From Planctomycetota bacterium (GTDB taxonomy: Bacteria; Planctomycetota; UBA1135): a stretch of DNA of 5,780 bases. Position 1 is the first letter of the stretch. Each line of letters opens with the position of its first letter. The stretch spans positions 193,946 to 199,725 of the forward strand of contig NVWJ01000003.1 of NCBI GenBank assembly GCA_002746235.1. Reading direction: 5' to 3'. The notes under the pieces are model-generated. The model made no database searches. It was not told the origin of the DNA and was given only the letters and a program-made list of their open reading frames with translations. This document shows, piece after piece, positions 1 through 5,780 of this stretch. A program made the translations under genes and the position numbers.

Positions 1-1164
1 CATGTGGACCTGGACGCCTTCTTCGTTTCGGTGGAGCGGGTGTTGGACCCGCGTTTATGTGGTCGGCCAGTGGTGGTCGGCGGTCCAGTGGAAGGCCGCG
101 GTGTGGTAGCGGCAGCGTCTTATGAAGCGCGGCAGTTTGGTGTGCACTCGGCTATGCCTATGGGACAAGCCATGCGTTTATGCCCAGATCTCATCCGCGT
201 GAGTGGAACACGTGGAGTTTATGCACGAGCCTCGAAAGCGGTGTTCGATTTATTGGGTTCGTATACGCCGATTGTGGAGAAGGTCTCCGTAGACGAGGCG
301 TATTTGGATTTACGCGGCACCGAACACCTTTTTGGCCGCGCTCTAGATGCGGCCGACCACATGCGTAAAGAAGTGAAGGAGCGTTTGCGCCTGGATCTTA
401 CGGTGGGAGTTTCGCGCAATCGCTTGGTGAGTAAGGTGGCTTCTGGTTTCGCCAAACCACATGGCCTGTTCGATGTCCGCCCTGGCCAAGAACCGCGTTT
501 CTTTGCACCGCTTCCGGTCAAGGTGTTACCAGGCATCGGCCCGGTCACGCAAAAGCGCCTACGTGATTTTCATATTGACCAACTAGGCACCTTGGCCGAC
601 ACCGATGGCTGGTTTCTAGAAGAGGTGTTCGGCCGTTATGGGCGTTCCATGCGTCGTCGTGCCAAAGGGGAAGATGAAACTCCGGTGCGTCCACCGTGGG
701 AAAAGTCGGCGCGTAAATCACTCAGTCAGGAACGCACCTTCGCCGAAGACACCGATGACCTGCAAATCTTGCGTGGGCGCTTGCAGCGTATGTTGGAGAA
801 GTGCTGTTCAGAGCTGCGTGCCCAAGGTTTGTTAGCGCGCACCATGAGCATCAAGGTGCGTTATGCAGATTTCACCACCGAAACCCGCGATGCCACTCTG
901 CCGCGTCCAAGTGACCATGACTTGGAATGGTGGGAGTTAGCGAGTTCTTTATTAGAGCGCGTGTTGAAGAAGCGGCGTACTTTAGTGCGTTTGGTTGGCG
1001 TGCGTTTCAGTGGTTTGGAACGTGGATTTTGGCAAGGAGGCTTGTTTGAAGAAGAACGTGTGGTGCAGCACGGGCGGCTTGCGGTGATGGACCGCATGCG
1101 CGAAAAATACGGCGAAAAGTCGGTACGCACGGGAGATCGCTTGTGGTTACGCAACTCTCAGTAG
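1..1164 (+). CDS. dinB: DinB-type Y-family DNA polymerase (Pol IV-like), 5' partial
   Basis: Translesion DNA polymerase of the Y family, acting on damaged or stalled templates in the cytoplasm. Numbering residues from the GTG at position 4, the palm motif DLDAFF gives D2, D4 and F7 (the likely steric gate). SVDEAYLD supplies D97 and E98. The D2-D97 spacing of 95 equals that of E. coli Pol IV (D8-D103), so all three catalytic acidic residues are present and this is not a catalytically dead ImuB. A helix-hairpin-helix (VLPGIGPVTQKRL, about 174-200) follows. The little finger spans about 235-340 (LSQERTFAEDT, KVRYADFTTETR), and a clamp-binding-like QGGLF lies at 344-348. The codon before GTG is CAT, giving the conserved H-V-D of the family. 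GTG4 is therefore probably an internal valine, with the real start a few codons upstream of the window. The 3' end overlaps the next gene by 22 nt. The TAG stop is at 1162-1164. Confidence 0.95.
   Translation, partial: HVDLDAFFVSVERVLDPRLCGRPVVVGGPVEGRGVVAAASYEARQFGVHSAMPMGQAMRLCPDLIRVSGTRGVYARASKAVFDLLGSYTPIVEKVSVDEAYLDLRGTEHLFGRALDAADHMRKEVKERLRLDLTVGVSRNRLVSKVASGFAKPHGLFDVRPGQEPRFFAPLPVKVLPGIGPVTQKRLRDFHIDQLGTLADTDGWFLEEVFGRYGRSMRRRAKGEDETPVRPPWEKSARKSLSQERTFAEDTDDLQILRGRLQRMLEKCCSELRAQGLLARTMSIKVRYADFTTETRDATLPRPSDHDLEWWELASSLLERVLKKRRTLVRLVGVRFSGLERGFWQGGLFEEERVVQHGRLAVMDRMREKYGEKSVRTGDRLWLRNSQ
1131..1135 (+). promoter_or_regulatory. Shine-Dalgarno site of the dnaE-like gene, inside dinB
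   Basis: GGGAG ends 7 nt before the GTG at 1143, a good ribosome-binding spacing. It supports this GTG as the start of the polymerase alpha subunit. The frame is open further upstream, but those codons read unlike any DnaE N-terminus. Because the site lies within the last codons of dinB, the two genes are probably translationally coupled. Confidence 0.7.
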
Positions 1165-4100
1165 CCACGCCTTGGTTTTTCCATTGGGGCGCATCGCGAG
1201 TGGAAGAGCTGGCGACGGCAGCCATAGAGCGTGGGATTACGTCCTTAGGCATGGCGGACCTCAATGGTTTGTGGGGTGCGGTTCCGTTTCAGCGCGCTTG
1301 CAGTGCTGCGGGAGTGAAACCGGTGTTTGGTCTGCGTTTACGGGTGGAAGGTGTGGAAGCGCAGGTGGTCGCCTTCAACGCAGACGGATGGGCGGTGCTA
1401 TGCCGATTGGCCACCAAAGTGCAGATGAACTTGTTTCCAGCACGTGGTGCGGCGACAGTTTTTGTCGAACATGTCGGTATGGGCATGCCGCGTTATTTAG
1501 GTCAGTGGTTGCAGGAAGAACGAGAGCGTGCGGGCGATGGCTGTTTTGCAATCCTTTCACGTCATGGAGATTTACTACGCAAACTGCAGACCGCGGGAGA
1601 CGCAGATCTATACGTCGCACAACAAAGCGGGGCGCGCGCTCAGGCCGATGCCGACTTAGCCAGCACCTTGCAGCTTCCGGTGATTGCCTGTCCGGCGGTG
1701 GTGTTTTCGTCGCCGGAAGATTTCACCAGACATCGCTTGTTGGTAGCCATCGGGCGTAACACCAACCTTTCGCGTTTGCCGAGCAGTGCTTTGGCATCGG
1801 CCGACCCGATGGTGCGTGGCACACGAGCGCGCAGCGCTCCTGCATGGATGCGTAATGAGTTAGAGCTCGGTGTGGATTATCGCTATTACCCAGGTGCGGT
1901 AGAGCGTGCCACCGCTTTAGCGGAACGCACGGATTATCGGATCCCGCTTGGCATCAAACGTATGCCACGACTGCCTTTGAAGTCCGATGTCGGCGGTGAT
2001 CCGCATGCCAATCCCATTGCACATCAGGCGGCGGCTTTAGCGGAGTTGAAGAAGGCATGTCAGGCGGGGGTGTCGCGTCGTGCTTTGGTGTGGACCGATG
2101 CGTACGCTCAGCAGTTACGGCGTGAGTTAGCACTCATCCGCGAGCAGGATTTATCCGACTACTTCCTCATCGTGGCCGACATCGTGACCTGGGCGGGAGA
2201 GCAGGGCATCCAAAATTGTGGGCGTGGTTCCGCGGCCAACAGTTTGGTGAGTTACTTGCTTGGCTTCACTCACGTCGATCCACTGCAACACGATTTGTGG
2301 TTCGACCGTTTCCTCAACCGCGGACGCCCCGATTTCCCCGATGTCGACCTCGACTTTGCCTGGGATGAACGCGACCGCGTGCTCGATCGCATGGTGCGAC
2401 GTCACGGCAATGATCACGTAGCTATGCTGAGCACCCACGTGACTTTTGGCGCGCGCGGTGCGGTGCGTGAAATCGCCAAAGCCATGGGGATTCCGCCGGT
2501 AGAGATTACACCCATCACTCGCGCCTTTCCGTGGTCACGCGGTGGAGTGGATTTGGAGCGTATTCGTAAGCATCCCAAAGCCGCGCATCTGCCGCTGCAA
2601 GAAGAGCCGTGGTGCACCATTTTGGAGCAAGCCGCTGCACTCGATGGATTCCCGCGTCACCTCGGCGTGCATGCGGGCGGCATGGTGTTGGCGCCAACGC
2701 CGTTGACCGATCATCTGCCGCTGCAACATGCGCGGAAAGAAACCGAAGACGGCCACTTAGTCATCACCCAATGGGATATGGGCCCGGTGGAAGACGCCGG
2801 TTTGTTGAAGATTGATTTGCTCGGTAATCGCGGCTTAGCGGTGGTGCGCGATGCCAAAAAAATGGTGCGGGGCAACAGCGGCATCAAACTTAGTTTTGGA
2901 CAACTCAATCCGAAAACCGATTTGCGCACGCAGGAGATGATGGCATCGGGCGACACCATGGGGTGTTTCTACATCGAGTCACCGAGTATGCGCAGTCTGT
3001 TACGGAAATTACGCTGTCGCGATTTCCCTACCTTAGTTGCAGCATCTTCCATCATTCGCCCCGGCATTTCCTCCTCCGGCATGATGCAGGCATACATTGA
3101 ACGGCATCACATCGCGCGCACCACTGGGAAGCATGACGCGAGTTGGTATTTGCATCCGCTGTTGCGCGAACTCTTTGCCGAGACTTATGGAGTCATGGCG
3201 TATCAGGAAGATGTACTGCGCATCGCCCAACGCTTGGCCGGCATGTCCGCTGCCGATGCCGATGGATTGCGTAAAGCGATGACCAAGAAAGGTGCGCATA
3301 AGCGGTTACCGGAGTGGCGTTCGGCCTTTATGCAGGGCGTCGGACGCGCTGGGTTGGAGCCAGAGGTTGCCGAAGAGTTGTGGCGACAGATTGAATCCTT
3401 TGCCGGATATTCCTTTTGCAAAGCGCACTCGGCGAGTTACGCAGAAGTCAGTTATCGCTCGGCATATTTACGCGCGCATCATCCGGCGGAATTCATGGCC
3501 TCGGTGCTGCGCAATCATGGCGGCTTCTATGCGAGTTTTGCTTACGTCGCAGAAGCTTTGCGCATGGGCTTGACGGTGGAGCGGCCGTGCGTGAATCGCG
3601 GCATCGGACACTTCACCGGACGCGCGCGCAGTTTGCGCACTGGGCTATACGAGATTCAAGGATTACGCAGTAGTTTGGTGCCGCGGGTTTTGCAGGAGCG
3701 AGAACGCGGTGGGCCTTACATCGGGATGCAGGATTTTGCATCGCGCCTGACTCCGACCCGTGATCAGATGGAGTTGCTGACCCGCGCGGGCGCGTTGGAT
3801 GGCTTGCCGGATGGATACACGCGCCCGGAACGTATGCGCTGGACCGCTTTGTACAAGACATCGCGCACCGCATCGGCAGTTTCCGAGCCGCGGTTGTTTG
3901 AGGATCCTGGAGTGCCGACTCCGCCCGCCGCTCCGGAGTTCAGCACGCGGCGTTTACTGGAAATGGAAGAAGAGACTTTGGGATATCTGGTTTCGGAGCA
4001 CCCACTCAGTTTGCACCAGGAGGCCATCCGTAGCGCCAAGGTCATCCCAGCCCGCGATCTTGAAAAACATGCTGGCCGCCGCGTGCGCCTGGTCGGGTGG

Positions 4101-4379
4101 CAAGTCACGCAAAAACCGGTGCGCACCAAAAACGGCGAGCCCATGTCCTTCCTTTCCTTTGAGGACACCACCGCCTTATATGAGACGGTGCTTTTTCCAC
4201 AAGCCTATAAACGCTTGGCCCCATGGACTTTAACCCGCGGACCTTATGTGATTGAAGGTATCGCGCGAGATGAATACGGCTCAATCACCGTGGAAGTGGA
4301 CTCCCTGCAATTACTGCGAGATATCGCAGTCTCAGATAGCCAGTTTCACACCTCTCAAGTAACATCGAAATCGTCATGA
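1143..4379 (+). CDS. dnaE: Accessory DnaE-type (error-prone, DnaE2-like) DNA polymerase III alpha subunit with degenerate PHP domain
   Basis: C-family DNA polymerase of 1078 residues, inferred to extend past lesions together with the adjacent DinB. Order of domains: a PHP-like domain (about 1-230); palm with GRGSAANS (360-367) and PDVDLDF, placing catalytic D402 and D404; the third aspartate D558 in KIDLLG; fingers with RPGISSSGM and GYSFCKAHSASYA; helix-hairpin-helix (about 835-890); a clamp-binding-like EPRLF (915-919); and an OB fold (about 979-1060). The PHP metal ligands are largely lost: the HxH position reads SVA (S6, A8), TDH reads ADL (L40) and GCE reads GLR (R65). It is shorter than E. 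coli DnaE (1160 aa) and stops just after the OB fold, so no tau-binding tail is visible. These traits argue for an accessory rather than replicative enzyme. Motif wording lies between DnaE1 and DnaE2 and resembles DinB-linked DnaE proteins, so the exact subfamily is uncertain. The start is GTG with a good ribosome site. The TGA stop overlaps the next ATG. Confidence 0.93.
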   Translation: MVTQLSVATPWFFHWGASRVEELATAAIERGITSLGMADLNGLWGAVPFQRACSAAGVKPVFGLRLRVEGVEAQVVAFNADGWAVLCRLATKVQMNLFPARGAATVFVEHVGMGMPRYLGQWLQEERERAGDGCFAILSRHGDLLRKLQTAGDADLYVAQQSGARAQADADLASTLQLPVIACPAVVFSSPEDFTRHRLLVAIGRNTNLSRLPSSALASADPMVRGTRARSAPAWMRNELELGVDYRYYPGAVERATALAERTDYRIPLGIKRMPRLPLKSDVGGDPHANPIAHQAAALAELKKACQAGVSRRALVWTDAYAQQLRRELALIREQDLSDYFLIVADIVTWAGEQGIQNCGRGSAANSLVSYLLGFTHVDPLQHDLWFDRFLNRGRPDFPDVDLDFAWDERDRVLDRMVRRHGNDHVAMLSTHVTFGARGAVREIAKAMGIPPVEITPITRAFPWSRGGVDLERIRKHPKAAHLPLQEEPWCTILEQAAALDGFPRHLGVHAGGMVLAPTPLTDHLPLQHARKETEDGHLVITQWDMGPVEDAGLLKIDLLGNRGLAVVRDAKKMVRGNSGIKLSFGQLNPKTDLRTQEMMASGDTMGCFYIESPSMRSLLRKLRCRDFPTLVAASSIIRPGISSSGMMQAYIERHHIARTTGKHDASWYLHPLLRELFAETYGVMAYQEDVLRIAQRLAGMSAADADGLRKAMTKKGAHKRLPEWRSAFMQGVGRAGLEPEVAEELWRQIESFAGYSFCKAHSASYAEVSYRSAYLRAHHPAEFMASVLRNHGGFYASFAYVAEALRMGLTVERPCVNRGIGHFTGRARSLRTGLYEIQGLRSSLVPRVLQERERGGPYIGMQDFASRLTPTRDQMELLTRAGALDGLPDGYTRPERMRWTALYKTSRTASAVSEPRLFEDPGVPTPPAAPEFSTRRLLEMEEETLGYLVSEHPLSLHQEAIRSAKVIPARDLEKHAGRRVRLVGWQVTQKPVRTKNGEPMSFLSFEDTTALYETVLFPQAYKRLAPWTLTRGPYVIEGIARDEYGSITVEVDSLQLLRDIAVSDSQFHTSQVTSKSS
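4313..4330. repeat. Short perfect inverted repeat near the end of dnaE
   Basis: ACTGCGA and TCGCAGT form perfect 7-nt arms around a 4-nt GATA spacer. The repeat lies within the dnaE coding sequence, 45 nt before the ATG of the DUF1579 gene. No T-run follows, so it is not an intrinsic terminator. It could be an operator half-site pair or an mRNA hairpin for the downstream genes, but a 7-bp dyad can easily occur by chance and it encodes ordinary DnaE residues (LLRDIAV). Confidence 0.3.
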
Positions 4380-4933
4380 AAAAGACTCTCCTAGCTACCC
4401 TCATCCTCACCGTCGCCGGATCTGCAGTGTTTGCAGCAACCAACGGGTGGAATCAAGAACCAGAAATGCCAAAGCCAACTGCGCAGCATAAAGAACTGCA
4501 AGAAGGAGTTGGAAATTGGAATGGCACCGTCACCATGTTTATGCCCGGCGTTCCAGAAATGCCAATGCCGGCAAGCGAAGTGGTCACCGCGCAAGGCCCG
4601 TTTTGGGTGCACTCCTACTTCACCACTTCCATGGGGCCTATGGGGGAATACAACGGCTTCGGCTACACCGGTTACGATCCGATTGCTAAAGAATATGTTG
4701 GAACCTGGATGGATAATGTCAGCACGACTTTCAGTGTCATGAAAGGCAATCTTGATAAAGAAGGCAAGGTTCTGACCATGAAATGGAAAGCTCCAGACCA
4801 CATGGGAAAAATGACCGACATGTACAACGAAACCGTGCGCACCAAGAATGCCTACACCATCACTTTCTTTGCTAACGGCGAAAAAAACATGGTGATTGAC
4901 ATGAAGCGTGTCATGGAAGCAGGCATCAAGTAA
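4376..4933 (+). CDS. Exported Met-rich DUF1579-family protein
   Basis: 185-residue protein with a typical Sec signal peptide: MKK, a hydrophobic core of about 15 residues, and a likely cleavage after SAVFA (residue 20). The mature part looks like the DUF1579 family. It has a GNWNGTVTMFMPG segment (46-58), GFGYTGYDPIAKEYVGTWMDN (95-114) and a KVLTMKWKAPD strand (131-141), matching that family's pattern of an extracytoplasmic beta-rich lipocalin-like sheet of unknown function. It has 17 Met and no Cys; Met residues cluster at 54-64, 86-89, 143-149 and 172-180. The ATG overlaps the dnaE TGA (ATGA), and no clear Shine-Dalgarno site precedes it, suggesting translational coupling or a weak independent start. 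All seven leucines use CTN codons, unlike dinB. The role is unknown; no catalytic motif was recognised. Family assignment is from memory of motif pattern and is fairly confident. Confidence 0.85.
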   Translation: MKKTLLATLILTVAGSAVFAATNGWNQEPEMPKPTAQHKELQEGVGNWNGTVTMFMPGVPEMPMPASEVVTAQGPFWVHSYFTTSMGPMGEYNGFGYTGYDPIAKEYVGTWMDNVSTTFSVMKGNLDKEGKVLTMKWKAPDHMGKMTDMYNETVRTKNAYTITFFANGEKNMVIDMKRVMEAGIK

Positions 4934-4942
4934 AATCTGGGC

Positions 4943-5248
4943 ATGCGCATTATCATCGCTGAGATGAAGGCTGCACCTGGAAAACGTGCACAACTGATTG
5001 ACTTGCTGAATGGCATGCTGGAACCGTCTCGTATGGAGCCCGGCTGCATCAGCTATCGTTACTTCTTCTCTTCGGAGGACCCAGACTTAGTGCACTTCTA
5101 TGAGCAGTGGCAAAATCAAGCCGCCATTGATGAGCACTTTGCAAGCGACCACTTCCGTGATCTTGGTGTACGTATTCCGGATTTGATCATCAGCGGACCA
5201 GACATTCGCATTTACGATGCCGCGCCGGTCGAGCCAGCCATCAGCTAA
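4943..5248 (+). CDS. ABM-domain (antibiotic biosynthesis monooxygenase / YgiN-like) protein
   Basis: 101-residue cytoplasmic protein with the single-domain ABM pattern, a dimeric alpha+beta ferredoxin-like barrel. An N-terminal strand MRIIIAEMKAAPGK leads into a helix (RAQLIDLLNGMLEPSR). Then come the hallmark EPGCISYRYF turn and strand (32-41) and HFYEQWQNQAAIDEHFAS (51-68), with conserved E-Q-W and the helix that ends before HF. The family includes quinol and polyketide monooxygenases, YgiN-type quinone monooxygenases and many members of unknown substrate, so no specific reaction can be named. The gene begins 9 nt after the DUF1579 stop with no strong ribosome site (only CTGGG just upstream), which fits co-transcription and coupled translation. 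It is the last gene before the terminator. Full length for the family. Confidence 0.88.
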   Translation: MRIIIAEMKAAPGKRAQLIDLLNGMLEPSRMEPGCISYRYFFSSEDPDLVHFYEQWQNQAAIDEHFASDHFRDLGVRIPDLIISGPDIRIYDAAPVEPAIS

Positions 5249-5267
5249 GTTCGATTGCGCCTTACAT

Positions 5268-5305
5268 AACCGCTGTGGACTCAGGTCCGCAGCGGTTTTC
5301 TCTTT
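5268..5305 (+). terminator. Rho-independent terminator of the + strand operon
   Basis: A 13-bp stem (arms 5268-5280 and 5285-5297, one G-T wobble at 5276/5289) with a TCAG loop is followed by a T-rich tract (TTTTCTCTTT, 5296-5305). It lies 19 nt after the ABM gene stop. The opposite side of the stem lacks a T-run when read on the - strand, so it should act mainly on + strand transcripts. Confidence 0.9.
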
Positions 5306-5344
5306 GAACCTAAAAACGGAGCCCGCGGAGAGGTTGAGTCACGA

Positions 5345-5728
5345 TTATGCCCAACTTCCAATATCGGCTAAGTAAGCGAAAGCAATCAGTCCGAGAATCG
5401 CCATGAGGAAGATGGTGCCGATCGCGCATCCATTCGAAAAGTGCTCGGCTCCATTTTTTCCGGAGGATAAAATTTGAATGAATCCAATCACGAACAGCGT
5501 GGGGAAAATGAAAAAGATCATCTCCATTTCTTGACGCTCTGGATTCCAAACTTGGACACGGCCACCGATGGCATCACAAAGGAAGCCCAATCCAGTAAGC
5601 GCCAGAGCAAGAGCTAGCATTTTTATAGGCTTGTTGATTTTCATGAGTTGATTAGCGAGAAGTTCATCGGCTCCCAGCACCTCGGCCACCGTAAGTGCCA
5701 GGGCGATCTTTGATTTCGAGTGCTGCAT
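5345..5728 (-). CDS. Small hypothetical membrane protein, three predicted transmembrane helices
   Basis: 127 residues if translated from the ATG at 5728. I do not recognise the family. Three hydrophobic segments are visible, at about 37-54 (MLALALALTGLGFLC...), 69-88 (EMIFFIFPTLFVIGFIQIL) and 101-121 (CAIGTIFLMAILGLIAFAYL), separated by short polar loops, so it is an inner-membrane protein. The start is uncertain. The ATG at 5644 (MKINKPIKM, 99 residues) would put a short positively charged tail directly before the first helix. Neither start has a convincing Shine-Dalgarno site. The first 28 codons have 16 of 27 GC third positions, which is compatible with coding. The gene runs convergently toward the polymerase operon and has no clear terminator of its own. 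An overlapping frame (5664-5780) competes with the longer start. Confidence 0.6.
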   Translation of the reverse strand: MQHSKSKIALALTVAEVLGADELLANQLMKINKPIKMLALALALTGLGFLCDAIGGRVQVWNPERQEMEMIFFIFPTLFVIGFIQILSSGKNGAEHFSNGCAIGTIFLMAILGLIAFAYLADIGSWA

Positions 5729-5780
5729 AGGTGAAGCCAGTCAAAAACAAACCAGAAATAAGGCATATTGGGATGGCCAT
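5664..5780 (-). CDS. Possible 3' end of, or small, hydrophobic-leader ORF at the window edge
   Basis: A frame not compatible with the neighbouring membrane gene runs from the right edge to a TGA at 5664-5666. From the ATG at 5780 it would encode 38 residues: a hydrophobic stretch (IPICLISGLFLTGFTYAA) and a polar tail with DRPGTYGGRGAGSR. It could be a short exported peptide, the C-terminal end of a gene extending past the window, or noise. If real, its stop lies 19 nt before the alternative ATG at 5644, which would make 5644 the start of the membrane gene and the pair an operon. GC third positions (16 of 37) are lower than in the competing frame. No function is proposed. Confidence 0.25.
   Translation of the reverse strand: MAIPICLISGLFLTGFTYAALEIKDRPGTYGGRGAGSR

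Noticed and set aside
4..6. GTG as the true start of dinB
   Set aside because: It would begin the protein exactly inside the conserved H-V-D motif. The preceding CAT encodes the expected His, so the start should lie just upstream of the window.
1..1164. ImuB identity for the first gene
   Set aside because: ImuB lacks the catalytic acidic residues. This protein keeps the DLD and SVDEAYLD motifs with Pol IV spacing.
3764..4233. Open frames on both strands overlapping the 3' half of dnaE
   Set aside because: They are low-complexity, Arg/Ser/Pro-rich shadows. The DnaE frame is continuous here with recognisable helix-hairpin-helix, clamp-motif and OB-fold sequence.
4391..4993. 200-residue open frame on the - strand opposite the DUF1579 gene
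   Set aside because: It is a His- and Phe-rich translation that mirrors the many ATG (read as CAT) and GAA/AAA codons of the real gene, has no recognisable motif, and lies fully opposite a well-supported gene.
5312..5325. Possible - strand terminator (CGG GCT CCG followed by TTTTT)
   Set aside because: The stem is only 3 bp and does not extend, so the T-run alone is not enough to call a terminator for the membrane protein gene.
5739..5744. TTGACT on the - strand as a -35 element for the membrane protein gene
   Set aside because: No acceptable -10 hexamer occurs about 17 nt downstream, and the spacing would place the transcript start inside the longer coding frame.

Overview
The window is a short bacterial segment of moderate GC content, dominated by a DNA-damage-tolerance polymerase cassette. 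On the + strand it holds the nearly complete end of a DinB-type Y-family polymerase (its first few codons lie upstream). This is followed, with a 22-nt overlap, by a 1078-residue DnaE-type C-family polymerase alpha subunit. The organism is not identifiable with certainty. The DnaE motif wording, such as RPGISSSGMMQAYIERHH and NHGGFYASFAYVAEA, together with the active-DinB plus DnaE pairing, recalls accessory DnaE proteins of Bacteroidota and Verrucomicrobiota-like lineages. That is a family-level impression from memory, not a placement.

Layout: 1-1164 dinB (5' partial); 1143-4379 dnaE-like, with a clear GGGAG ribosome site inside the end of dinB; 4376-4933 an exported, Met-rich DUF1579-type protein whose ATG overlaps the dnaE stop as ATGA; 4943-5248 a 101-residue antibiotic-biosynthesis-monooxygenase (ABM) fold protein; 5268-5305 a strong intrinsic terminator closing the + strand run. 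After it, on the - strand and convergent, lies a small three-helix membrane protein (5345-5728, start uncertain). A second, overlapping short reading frame runs to the right edge.

How they work together: the Y-family and C-family polymerases probably form a translesion or mutasome pair, like ImuB-DnaE2 but with a catalytically intact Y-family member. Both carry candidate beta-clamp motifs (QGGLF and EPRLF). The DnaE protein keeps its three catalytic aspartates, while its PHP domain has lost nearly all recognisable metal-ligand positions. It also ends soon after the OB fold without a tau-binding tail. These features fit an accessory polymerase without its own proofreading rather than the replicative one. 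The two small downstream genes have no obvious link to DNA repair. They are tightly packed behind dnaE, could be co-transcribed with it, and differ from the polymerase genes in leucine codon use.

No tRNA, rRNA, CRISPR array, insertion sequence or attachment site was seen. No gene-free stretch exceeds 300 bases.
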